NCBI RefSeq assembly: GCF_024213555.1 | Contig: NZ_JANAVO010000001.1 | Location: forward strand, 186,001-250,000 | Source: Allokutzneria sp. A3M-2-11 16 | GTDB taxonomy: Bacteria > Actinomycetota > Actinomycetes > Mycobacteriales > Pseudonocardiaceae | Length of the DNA: 64,000 nt | Reading direction: 5' to 3' | Part shown: positions 56,875-64,000 of the stretch, piece after piece | Layout of the letters: each line of letters opens with the position of its first letter | Numbering within the stretch: position 1 is the stretch's first letter | The notes under the pieces: generated by a model | Seen by the model: only the letters and a program-made list of their open reading frames with translations | Told to the model about the DNA's origin: nothing | The model's database searches: none | Position numbers and translations under genes: made by a program

Positions 56875-57615
56875 GTGCTCGTGTTGCTGCCGCCGTCGGA
56901 GACGAAGGCCCTCGGCGGGTTCGGACCGCCGCTCGACCTGGACGCGCTGTCCTTCCCGGCCCTGACCCCCGTGCGCCGCAAGCTGGTCGACGCCCTCGTC
57001 GACCTCGCCGCGGACCCGGCGGCGAGCATGGCCGCGCTCGGGCTCTCCGAACGGCAGCTCGACGAGGTCCGGCACAACGCCGAGCTGCACTCCGCGCCGA
57101 CCATGCTGGCGCTCACCCGCTACACCGGTGTGCTCTACGACGCGCTCGGCATCGGCACGCTGACCAAGGCCGAGCGCGCCCGCGCGGACGCCCGGCTGGC
57201 CGTCGCGTCCGCGCTGTTCGGGCTCGCGCGCGGGACCGACCGGGTCCCGCACTACCGGCTCTCCGCGGGCAGTTCGCTCGCGGCGGTCGGCCCGCTGCGC
57301 GGCGTGTGGAAGCCGGTGCTCGAACCGACTCTGTCCGAAGTGGACGGTCTGGTGGTCGATCTCCGCTCCGGGTCCTACGCCGGTCTGGCCCGCGTTCCCG
57401 GCGCGGTGACCGTGCGGGTGGTCACCGACGACGGCACCGGGCGCCGCAAGACGGTCAGCCACTTCAACAAGGCGCACAAGGGCCGCCTCGCGCGGGTGCT
57501 CGGCTCCGCCCGCAAGGAAGCGTCCACGGTCAAGGACGTCATCAAGATCGCCGGGGCCGCCGGGCTCAGCCTGGAGGTCACCGGCGACACCGAGCTGGAG
57601 CTGCTCACCGACTAA
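56875..57615 (+). CDS. yaaA: Peroxide stress protein YaaA (DUF328)
   Basis: A 246-residue DUF328 protein. LLPPSETKALGGFGPP is the family opening. HYRLSAGSSLAAVGPLRGVW and VSHFNKAHKGRLARVL are conserved cores (helix-hairpin-helix-like DNA-binding region). In E. coli it limits free iron and oxidative DNA damage. GTG start. Likely co-transcribed with the reductase. Confidence 0.9.
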   Translation: MLVLLPPSETKALGGFGPPLDLDALSFPALTPVRRKLVDALVDLAADPAASMAALGLSERQLDEVRHNAELHSAPTMLALTRYTGVLYDALGIGTLTKAERARADARLAVASALFGLARGTDRVPHYRLSAGSSLAAVGPLRGVWKPVLEPTLSEVDGLVVDLRSGSYAGLARVPGAVTVRVVTDDGTGRRKTVSHFNKAHKGRLARVLGSARKEASTVKDVIKIAGAAGLSLEVTGDTELELLTD

Positions 57616-57679
57616 CTCGATTGCGCGGGTGGGCGCGGTCGGCGATCCTGGCGATCCCTACGAAGCAAGGAGGTGCGAC

Positions 57680-57763
57680 ATGCACATGACAGCCATGTCC
57701 GTCCTCCACCGTAGGAGTTCCCACCGTGCGACCGCACGTCCTCCCCGCCTGGCTGATCACTGA
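57680..57763 (+). promoter_or_regulatory. Upstream ORF overlapping the RIO kinase start
   Basis: ATG at 57680 has an excellent ribosome site (AAGGAGGT, 6-base spacing). It opens a 27-codon frame (MHMTAMSVLHRRSSHRATAR...) that stops at 57761-57763, past the kinase start at 57726. Ribosomes on this frame would interfere with or feed the kinase start. The frame has few rare codons and no obvious repeat of one amino acid. Confidence 0.45.
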
Positions 57764-58466
57764 CGACTCGGCAGTCGATCACGACCTCGGGGTTCTCAAG
57801 ACCGGCAAGGAAGCCGACGTCCACCTGATCGAGCGCACCGTTCCCGGTTCCGGGGCGAGCTGCCTGCTGGCCGCCAAGCGCTACCGCGGCTCCGAGCACC
57901 GGATGTTCCACCGCGACGCCGGTTACCTCGAAGGCCGCAAGACCAACAAGTCCCGCGACACCCGCGCCATCGCCAACCGCACGCGCTACGGCCGCGACGT
58001 CATCTCGCAGCAGTGGGCGGAGGCGGAGTTCACCGCGCTCACCCGGCTGTGGGCGGCGGGTGTTCCCGTGCCCTACCCCGTGGCGTACCTGGGCACGGAG
58101 CTGCTGCTGGAGTTCATCGGCGAGCCCGACGGTTCGGCGGCGCCGCGGCTCGCGCGGCTGCGGCCGGACCGCGACGCGCTGCGGGACCTGTGGTTCCAGC
58201 TCGTCGAGGCGATGCTGCTGATGGCCGCCGAGGGCGTCACCCACGGCGACCTCTCCCCGTTCAACCTGCTCGTGCACGGCGACCGGCTCGTGGTAATCGA
58301 CCTGCCGCAGGTCGTCGACCTCGTGGCGAACCCGCAGAGCGAGGTGTTCCTCCGGCGGGACGTGCGCACCACGTGCGCCTGGTTCGTCGCCCGCGGGCTG
58401 CCGGAGGACGTCGCCGACGCCGACTGGCTGGAGGAGCTGCTGCGCCGCGAGGCACGGCTGTTGTAG
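57726..58466 (+). CDS. RIO1-type serine kinase
   Basis: A 246-residue RIO kinase. Flexible ATP loop LKTGKEADVH; Lys in LAAKRYR; the insertion SEHRMFHRDAGYLEGRKTNK; catalytic loop HGDLSPFNLLV; metal-binding VIDLPQ. Archaeal and eukaryotic RIO proteins act in ribosome maturation; the bacterial role is unknown. GTG start with AGGAG 8 bases upstream. An upstream ORF overlaps its start. Confidence 0.9.
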   Translation: MRPHVLPAWLITDDSAVDHDLGVLKTGKEADVHLIERTVPGSGASCLLAAKRYRGSEHRMFHRDAGYLEGRKTNKSRDTRAIANRTRYGRDVISQQWAEAEFTALTRLWAAGVPVPYPVAYLGTELLLEFIGEPDGSAAPRLARLRPDRDALRDLWFQLVEAMLLMAAEGVTHGDLSPFNLLVHGDRLVVIDLPQVVDLVANPQSEVFLRRDVRTTCAWFVARGLPEDVADADWLEELLRREARLL

Positions 58467-58770
58467 GCAGGTGCTCTACTTCACGGTGCCCCGCCCCGCA
58501 GGGCTCTGACCTGCACCGATAGTTGATCATGCGCCCTGCCACGGGAAACTGTTTCCCGTGGCGGGGCACGGATGGACCGCGCCGGTCGGCCGACCGGCTA
58601 CACTGGACAGAGCACCACGTCAGTCGCGCGAAGATCGCGTCTGCCGGCCAGGCCGGCCAGTGGTGCTCCTGACCACTCAACGGCGCACAAGCGCCGGGCC
58701 CGTCCTTGTGACCAGCTCGCGGTATCGATGCGGCGAGAGTCCCCGAGACGTGCCACGTCTCGGAGGATCT
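58467..58770 (+). other. Gap between RIO kinase and helicase: terminator and leader
   Basis: A 304-base gap. It holds a hairpin (CCACGGGAAA/TTTCCCGTGG, 58540-58562) that may end the kinase transcript. Next is an 18-base palindrome GCCGGTCGGCCGACCGGC (58582-58599), immediately followed by TACACT, a possible -10 box. About 160 bases of likely helicase leader then end in the hairpin at 58743-58763. No credible small gene. Confidence 0.5.
58743..58763 (+). promoter_or_regulatory. Hairpin overlapping helicase ribosome binding site
   Basis: CCGAGACGT and ACGTCTCGG pair around a GCC loop. The last two stem bases are the first two of GGAGG (58762-58766), 5 bases before the GTG at 58771. Opening of this stem would affect initiation. 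Cold- or structure-responsive control would suit an RNA helicase mRNA (inference). Confidence 0.5.
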
Positions 58771-60513
58771 GTGTCTATCGCTACACCTGCCCGGCCCGAG
58801 CACGCCCAGCGCAAGCCTCGCAACCGGGCAACCACCCCTGCCGCCATCAAGGCGCAGGACGCTCCCGAGGTCTCGGAGGTCACCGACGTGACCGAGACCC
58901 CGGAAACGAAGACCTTCGCCGAGCTCGGCCTGCCCGAGGTGCTCGTCGAGCGGCTCGCCAAGCGCGGCATCGTCGACGCCTTCCCGATCCAGGCCGCCAC
59001 GCTGCCGGACTCCCTCGCCGGGCGCGACCTGCTCGGCCGCGGCCAGACCGGCTCCGGCAAGACCCTGGCCTTCGGCCTGCCGATGCTGGTCACCCTGGCC
59101 TCCGGCCGCACCAAGCCGATGCAGCCGCGCGGCCTGGTCCTGGTGCCCACCCGCGAGCTGGCCATGCAGGTCCGCGACTCGCTCAACGACCTGGCGGAGG
59201 GCCTCGGCCTGCGCTGCAACATCGTCGTCGGCGGCACCTCCTTCCCGAAGCAGGTCGCCGCGCTGCGGCGCGGGGTCGACCTGCTGATCGCCACCCCCGG
59301 CAGGCTCAGCGACCACATCCGGCAGGGCACCTGCTCGCTCGGCGACGTCCAGATCACCGCGCTGGACGAGGCCGACCAGATGGCCGACATGGGCTTCCTG
59401 CCCCAGGTCCGCGAGCTGCTGGACCAGGTCGCGCCCGGCGGCCAGCGGCTGCTGTTCTCCGCCACCCTGGACGGCGACGTCGACCAGCTGGTGCGGCGCT
59501 ACCTGACCGACCCGGTGACCCACTCGACCGCGCCGTCCTCGGCGAGCGTGTCGACGATGGACCACCACGTGCTGCTGATGAGCAACGACGACAAGCTCGA
59601 CGTCGTCGCCGAGGTGGGCGCCCGCGAGGGCCGGACCATCATGTTCGTCCGCACCAAGCACGGCGTGGACCGGCTGACCAAGAAGCTGCGCTCCGTCGGC
59701 GTGAAGGCCGGTGGCCTGCACGGCGGCAAGACCCAAGGCGCGCGTACCCGGACCCTCGGCGACTTCCGCGAGGGCGTCACCACCTGCCTGGTGGCGACGA
59801 ACGTGGCGGCCCGCGGCATCCACGTCGACGACGTGAGCCTGGTCGTGCACGTGGACCCGCCGCTGGACCCGAAGGACTACCTGCACCGCGCGGGCCGCAC
59901 CGCGCGTGCGGGCCAGGCCGGTGTCGTCGTCACGCTGGCGTTGCAGGCGCAGCGCCGTTCCGTGCAGGCGATGACCACCAAGGCCGGCGTGCGGCCGACC
60001 ATCACCCGGGTCCGCCCGGGCTGGACGGAGCTGAACGAGATCACCGGCGCTCAGGCGCCCAGCGGCATCGAGCTGCCGGACGAGATGGTCCGCCCGGAGC
60101 GCCGCCCGGCCCGTGCCGGTGGTGGCGACCGCGGCGCTCGCGGCTTCGGCCGACGCCCCGCCCGTGAGGGCGACCGCCCGCGCGGCTTCCGGCGCGACGA
60201 CCGGGGCGACCGCGGCTTCCGCAGCGACGACCGCGGTGGTTTCCGCAGGGACGACCGCAGCGAGAACCGTGGCGACGACCGCGGCTTCCGGCGGGACAAC
60301 GAGCGGGGCGACAACGGCTTCCGCAGGGACGACCGTGGCTTCCGCGGCAACGACGACCGCCCGGCTCGCAGTGGCTTCCGCTCCGACGACCGTCCGAGCG
60401 GCCGCCGCGACGACCGCGGGCACCAGAAGTGGGAGGACCGCGGTGGTGACCGCGCCGCCCGCCAGAACCGGGGCACCGGGGGCCGTCCGCGCTTCAACTC
60501 CCCCACCCACTAG
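58771..60513 (+). CDS. DEAD-box RNA helicase with RDD/RGG-like tail
   Basis: A 580-residue ATP-dependent RNA helicase. Q motif FPIQAATLP; Walker A GRGQTGSGKT; motif Ib TPGRL; motif II is LDEADQMADMGF (DEAD); motif III SATLD; motif VI HRAGRTARAG. The last 130 residues are a disordered tail of GFRxDDRG-type repeats, likely RNA binding and prone to condensation. GTG at 58771 with GGAGG. It is preceded by a long leader and ends before a bidirectional terminator. Confidence 0.93.
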   Translation: MSIATPARPEHAQRKPRNRATTPAAIKAQDAPEVSEVTDVTETPETKTFAELGLPEVLVERLAKRGIVDAFPIQAATLPDSLAGRDLLGRGQTGSGKTLAFGLPMLVTLASGRTKPMQPRGLVLVPTRELAMQVRDSLNDLAEGLGLRCNIVVGGTSFPKQVAALRRGVDLLIATPGRLSDHIRQGTCSLGDVQITALDEADQMADMGFLPQVRELLDQVAPGGQRLLFSATLDGDVDQLVRRYLTDPVTHSTAPSSASVSTMDHHVLLMSNDDKLDVVAEVGAREGRTIMFVRTKHGVDRLTKKLRSVGVKAGGLHGGKTQGARTRTLGDFREGVTTCLVATNVAARGIHVDDVSLVVHVDPPLDPKDYLHRAGRTARAGQAGVVVTLALQAQRRSVQAMTTKAGVRPTITRVRPGWTELNEITGAQAPSGIELPDEMVRPERRPARAGGGDRGARGFGRRPAREGDRPRGFRRDDRGDRGFRSDDRGGFRRDDRSENRGDDRGFRRDNERGDNGFRRDDRGFRGNDDRPARSGFRSDDRPSGRRDDRGHQKWEDRGGDRAARQNRGTGGRPRFNSPTH

Positions 60514-60577
60514 CTCCACCAGCACTCCGGCGACCCCCGTCGGCCCACGCAAGCACCGCGTGGGCAGGCGGGGGTTG

Positions 60578-60639
60578 CCCGTTTCGTACTCATAGCGGGC
60601 ATGAGAGCGCTCCTCATCCCGCTATGAGTACGAAACGGG
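60578..60639. repeat. TACTCAT-family perfect palindrome, copy 2
   Basis: CCCGTTTCGTACTCATAGCG (then GG) pairs perfectly over 22 bases with 60618-60639. The 18-base loop is itself nearly palindromic around AGCGCT. It lies between convergent helicase and cobA-type genes and probably terminates both. The arms and centre match copy 1 at 94-162. Confidence 0.85.
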
Positions 60640-60646
60640 AAAACGG

Positions 60647-61852
60647 CTACGGGGTCAGGGCGGTGACGTCGCCGATGACGATGATCGCCGGAGGACGGAT
60701 CGCCTCGGTGGTGATCGTGGTGCCGAGCTTGTCGAGGGTCGTGCGAACCACCCGCTGCGCCCGCGTGGTGCCCTCCTGGATCACCGCCACCGGAGTGGTG
60801 GCGGGGCGGCCGTGCTCGATCAGCGTGGCGGCGAAGGCGTCCGCGCGCTCCACGGCCATCATCAGCACGAGGGTGCCGCGCAGCTTCGCCAGAGCGGGCC
60901 AGTCCACAAGGGACCGTTCGTCGGTCGGGCTCACATGTCCTGACACCACGACGACTTCGTGCGCGACGCCGCGGTGGGTGACCGGAACGCCGCCGACCGC
61001 GGGCACGCCGAAGGCGCTCGTCACGCCGGGGACGACGGTCACCGGGACGCCCGCCTCCGCGCAGGCCAGCAGCTCCTCGAAGCCCCTGCCGAAGACGTAG
61101 GAATCGCCGCCTTTGAGGCGCACCACGAACTTCCCGGCCTTGGCGTGCTCGATCAGCGTCGAGTTGATCACGTCCTGGCTCGCGGCGCGGCCGTACGGGA
61201 TCTTCGCCGCGTCGACGACGAGCACGTGCGGCGGCAGCTCCTCCAGCAGCTCGCGCGGGGCCAGCCGGTCAGCGACCACCACATCCGCCCGCGCCAGCAA
61301 ACGCCTGCCGCGCACGGTGATCAGCTCCGGGTCACCCGGACCGCCACCGATCAACGCCACACCGGGCAGAGGAGGTGAAGCGGCGTCGCCGACCACACCG
61401 GAGCGCAGCGCGTCCAGCACGCCGTTGCGCACGGCCGCGGAACGCCGGTGCTCACCGCCCGCCAGCACGCCCAGCAGCAGCCCGTCGTGCTCGCCCACCG
61501 CGGGGGTCACCGCGGTGCCGAGGCGGGCGACGTCGGCACGCACGCAGAACACGCGCTTCTGTTCCGCCTCAACGGTGATCGCCGCGTTCACGTCCGTGTC
61601 GTCGGTGCACGCCAGCGCGTACCAGGCGCCGTCGAGGTCCCCGTCCGCGTAGGCGCGGCGGGTCCAGGTGAACTCCCCCGCGGTCGCCATCGCCTCGACG
61701 GCCGGGGTCGCCTCCGGCGAGATGACCTCGATGACCGCCCCGGAGGCGACCAACCGCGGCAGTCGGCGCTGGGCGACCGTGCCCGCACCGACCACCACGA
61801 CGCGCCGCCCGGCGAGATCCAACCCGGCGAGGTAGTGCTGCTCAGCCCGCAT
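60647..61852 (-). CDS. Uroporphyrinogen-III methyltransferase/precorrin-2 dehydrogenase
   Basis: Fusion for siroheme and cobalamin synthesis (CysG/CobA type), 401 residues. Residues 1-150 are the NAD-dependent dehydrogenase/chelatase part (VVVVGAGTVAQRRLPRLVAS). From about 160 the SUMT part follows: ALIGGGPGDPELITVRG, VVRLKGGDSYVFGRGFEE, and VVPGVTSAFGVPAVGGVPVT. The enzyme methylates uroporphyrinogen III at C2 and C7 and oxidises precorrin-2. It lies beside the NiCoT gene; together with cobJ beyond, this is a cobalamin block. Confidence 0.93.
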   Translation of the reverse strand: MRAEQHYLAGLDLAGRRVVVVGAGTVAQRRLPRLVASGAVIEVISPEATPAVEAMATAGEFTWTRRAYADGDLDGAWYALACTDDTDVNAAITVEAEQKRVFCVRADVARLGTAVTPAVGEHDGLLLGVLAGGEHRRSAAVRNGVLDALRSGVVGDAASPPLPGVALIGGGPGDPELITVRGRRLLARADVVVADRLAPRELLEELPPHVLVVDAAKIPYGRAASQDVINSTLIEHAKAGKFVVRLKGGDSYVFGRGFEELLACAEAGVPVTVVPGVTSAFGVPAVGGVPVTHRGVAHEVVVVSGHVSPTDERSLVDWPALAKLRGTLVLMMAVERADAFAATLIEHGRPATTPVAVIQEGTTRAQRVVRTTLDKLGTTITTEAIRPPAIIVIGDVTALTP

Positions 61853-61907
61853 GACCGCTAAGCATGCCGATCCGCGCGGCCGAACACATCCGGAGAGCGC
61901 TGTGACA

Positions 61908-62987
61908 TCACTCGCCCACCCGGATCGCGGGGTGCCGGTCCTCGTAGCCGCGGGCCTTCCACCACAGCACCGCGCCGCCCCACGCCAGCAGGAAGGTCGC
62001 GGCGATGCCGTAGCCCATGACCTCGAACTGCTCGGAGATCTCGCCGATCCCGGTCAGCCAGGTCAGCCCGGCCTTCTCGGCGAGCAGCTGCGACACGTAG
62101 ACCACCACCACGAAGGCCGCGATCGCCACGGTGATCGCGGTGGTGACGGTGTTGTAGAACAGGGTCCGCACCGGGTTGCGGTAGGACCACGAGTAGGCCC
62201 GGGTCATCAGCAGCGAGTCGAGCGTGTCGAAGGTGCTCATCCCGGCCGCGAAGATCAACGGCAGGCTGAGCACCGCCACCAGCGGGAGCTGCCCGCCCGC
62301 CGCGTGGGTCGCGGTGAGGCCGAGCAACGTGATCTCCGAAGCGGTGTCCAGGCCAAGGCCCATCAGGAAACCCACCGGGTACATGTGCCAGGAGGAGCGG
62401 ATCAGCACGCGCAGCCTGCCCCCGAAGATCCGGTTGAACACACCGCGGTTCATCAGCACCCGCTCGACCTCGTCCTCGGCCATCTCGCCGCGCCGCAGCT
62501 TCCGCCACAGCCCGGCGAGCGAGCGCAGCACGCCCGCGTTGAGCACGGCGACGAGCAGCAGGAACGAGATCGCCACGATCATCGCGATGGTGCCGGTGAC
62601 CTCCTGAGCACCCTCCACTTCGGACTCGGCGATGGTGCCCGCGGCGAGCGCGACGATCACCGCGAGCACGAGCACCACCGAGGAGTGGCCCATCGCGAAG
62701 AAGAAGCCGACCCCCATGGGTCGCTTGCCGCGCAACAACATCAGCCGGGTGGTGTCGTCGATGGCGGCGATGTGGTCGGCGTCGAAGGCGTGCCGGACGC
62801 CGAGCACGTACGCGATCGCGCCCGCCGACGCGAGGATGCCGGAGCCGGGGAACTGGTCGGCGTAGGCCAGGTAGAGCCCGATGCCCGCGACGTGCAGCAG
62901 CACGATCGCGCCGATGATGCCGGAGAGCCTGCGCCGCTCCGACGCGGTCCACGCGCCGCTGGGAGCCTGGGCGTCAAGGGACGTCAT
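61908..62987 (-). CDS. NiCoT-family nickel/cobalt permease
   Basis: A 359-residue, eight-helix high-affinity Ni/Co importer. The family signature RHAFDADHIAAIDDTTR (65-81) contains the HX4DH metal motif; the usual N before TTR is D here. FFFAMGHSSVV and GLDTASEITLLG are the next signatures. ATG at 62987 with AGGAGG 10 bases upstream. A cobalamin riboswitch lies in its leader and indicates that it supplies cobalt for B12 synthesis. Confidence 0.94.
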   Translation of the reverse strand: MTSLDAQAPSGAWTASERRRLSGIIGAIVLLHVAGIGLYLAYADQFPGSGILASAGAIAYVLGVRHAFDADHIAAIDDTTRLMLLRGKRPMGVGFFFAMGHSSVVLVLAVIVALAAGTIAESEVEGAQEVTGTIAMIVAISFLLLVAVLNAGVLRSLAGLWRKLRRGEMAEDEVERVLMNRGVFNRIFGGRLRVLIRSSWHMYPVGFLMGLGLDTASEITLLGLTATHAAGGQLPLVAVLSLPLIFAAGMSTFDTLDSLLMTRAYSWSYRNPVRTLFYNTVTTAITVAIAAFVVVVYVSQLLAEKAGLTWLTGIGEISEQFEVMGYGIAATFLLAWGGAVLWWKARGYEDRHPAIRVGE

Positions 62988-63049
62988 GAAAGGAACCTCC
63001 TGGGTGCCTCGCCCGAGGGGAGTTCGCGCGGACCACGGCGTGGCCCGCG

Positions 63050-63142
63050 ACCACCAGGGAGTTCCTGACTTCCGGATCATCGTGACCCGATCACAGTGGC
63101 GGGACCGCCCCGGACTCGCACCGGGTTCCTCGCACTGGTGGC
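63050..63142 (-). ncRNA. Cobalamin (AdoCbl-type) riboswitch
   Basis: Read on the minus strand it shows the B12-box layout: GAGGAACCCGGTGCGAGTCC, then GCGGTCCCGCCACTGTGA with GGG, and AAGTCAGGAACTCCC. The outer stem GCCACCAG (63142-63135) pairs with CTGGTGGT (63057-63050). The permease start is 62 bases downstream, with pairing-prone DNA (CCTCGGGCGAGG) around its ribosome site as a possible expression platform. High cobalamin would turn the permease off. Confidence 0.9.
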
Positions 63143-63291
63143 GTCACGCATCGTGGGGGCGGCGGCGACGCCGCGTCAATCCGGCCGGAGGAGGTTGAGC
63201 CCGGCCCGTGTCGGCCACGTGATCTTCGGCGGCGGCGCGGGACAGGGGCGCGGCGGACCGGAGAAAGGAAACGGAATAGGAGCGGAAATGA

Positions 63292-63330
63292 GCTTTGCCT
63301 GCCCCGGGCGGCGGGAGGGGCAGGCAAAGC
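63292..63330. terminator. 14-bp perfect hairpin upstream of the riboswitch
   Basis: GCTTTGCCTGCCCC (63292-63305) and GGGGCAGGCAAAGC (63317-63330) are exact complements with an 11-base loop. It may end transcripts coming from the cobJ-type gene on the minus strand, insulating the riboswitch promoter. Confidence 0.75.
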
Positions 63331-63741
63331 GGGTCGGCGAACGTGAAACTCTTCCAGAAATCGACGAGCCCACGATCCCCGCCTCGACCGTACACTTCGT
63401 CGTCTCTTTCGCGGACGCGATCTCAAGGATCCGCATACCGCTCACACACGTTCAGCACTACTGCGTGGTTCTGGTCGGCTCAGCCGGAAGACCGGGGCCG
63501 GGTGGTGCGGTTGACCGGGCCGTCACGCTCAACCCAGTGGTGACGGAGGATCTCCCGTGGTCAACATTGCCGCGGCCGCGGATTTCATCCTGGCCAGTGG
63601 TCGCAATTTCCACCTCCCACCTGGGACGTGTTACCTCGTCAAGACGGGCATATCCATGGCACACCCGAATGCCCTTGTGCGGCAAGGGGTTGTGGCACCT
63701 TTTCATCACAACGTGCTACCGGTTGCGCATCAATGCATTGA
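63331..63741. other. 411-base stretch without an assigned gene
   Basis: Between the hairpin and the cobJ-type 3' end. It has lower GC than its surroundings. On the plus strand a GTG at 63557 follows GGAGG at 10-base spacing and opens a frame (VNIAAAADFILASGRNFHLP...) that is not closed before the window ends. After about 63740 it runs antisense to cobJ and looks like shadow. It could be a gene remnant. Nothing else is recognised here. Confidence 0.4.
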
Positions 63742-64000
63742 TCAGGGCGGAGTCACCATGCGACCGCCCACCGCGCGGGTCCGCGAACTGCCCACGACAA
63801 CGGTCGCGGCGGGCCGGACACCGGTCGGATCGAAGCCGGTGATCGTCGCCACGTCGGCGCTGATCCCGGGCCCGGCGACGCCGACAGGGGTCCTCGGCGG
63901 CCGGTGCAGCCGGAGCAGGTCCAGCGCGGCGCCGAGCCGCCAGTCCGCGTTGTCCCGCAGGCAGACCACGACGTCGGCCTCGGCGACCGCGCGCACCCGC
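63742..64000 (-). CDS. Precorrin methyltransferase C-terminus, cobJ-like (partial)
   Basis: The last 85 codons of a gene that continues past the right edge of the window. VVVCLRDNADWRLGAALDLL and the ending VVVGSSRTRAVGGRMVTPP match the C-terminus of precorrin-3B C17-methyltransferase (CobJ/CbiH), which contracts the corrin ring. Ends in TGA at 63742. Related precorrin methyltransferases cannot be fully excluded from this fragment. It fits the cobalamin genes next to it. Confidence 0.7.
   Translation of the reverse strand, partial: RVRAVAEADVVVCLRDNADWRLGAALDLLRLHRPPRTPVGVAGPGISADVATITGFDPTGVRPAATVVVGSSRTRAVGGRMVTPP

Overview
The window is high-GC chromosomal DNA from an actinomycete, most likely of the order Pseudonocardiales (inference from base composition, GTG/TTG starts and gene content; no rRNA or tRNA is present to confirm it). 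No phage, plasmid, insertion sequence, CRISPR array or antibiotic cluster was recognised.

The backbone is the conserved actinobacterial information-processing block, read right to left on the minus strand: proS, rimP-nusA-ylxR-infB-ylxP-rbfA-nrnA-MATE exporter, an MFS exporter, truB, ribF, an HTH gene, rpsO, pnp, an M16 peptidase, dapB, then thyX, dapA, rnj and ftsK. Neighbours often overlap by 1 to 8 bases (ATGA, GTGA, TGATG), which suggests translational coupling. The order parallels that known in mycobacteria and streptomycetes, including the DUF4439 pair next to rimP.

Accessory genes sit in the gaps. 3.7-10.2 kb holds a secreted intradiol dioxygenase coupled to a secreted seven-bladed propeller, a LuxR/ATPase regulator, a secreted S1E protease and an HTH gene. 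15.4-21.2 kb holds a ribbon-helix-helix gene with an operator-like array, a DUF4097 gene, an unrecognised 502-residue wHTH/coiled-coil protein, a YcaQ-type glycosylase and an EamA transporter. 43.6-48.8 kb holds a TetR/flavin-monooxygenase/hydrolase operon, a PLP enzyme, YjbQ and a VapBC module. 48.9-53.3 kb has two paralogous membrane proteins, a HAD hydrolase and a secreted CocE/X-Pro peptidase. The right end holds a VOC protein, an aldo/keto reductase, YaaA, a RIO kinase, a DEAD-box helicase and a cobalamin block: siroheme/cobalamin methyltransferase, a NiCoT cobalt permease under a cobalamin riboswitch, and the C-terminal end of what looks like cobJ.

The most unusual structure is in the intergenic DNA. 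Four complete and two half copies of a palindromic element with GTCTTCAAG ends (about 120-160 bp) lie in this one window. Its inner stem differs between copies by paired changes, and one copy supplies the stop codon of a gene. Two further perfect hairpins share a TACTCAT arm and an AGCGCT centre, and other repeat families lie close by. Other notable signals are a TGRCGYCA array before the ribbon-helix-helix gene, a 32-bp palindrome centred on the tetR start codon, a hairpin touching the helicase ribosome binding site, and an upstream ORF overlapping the RIO kinase start.
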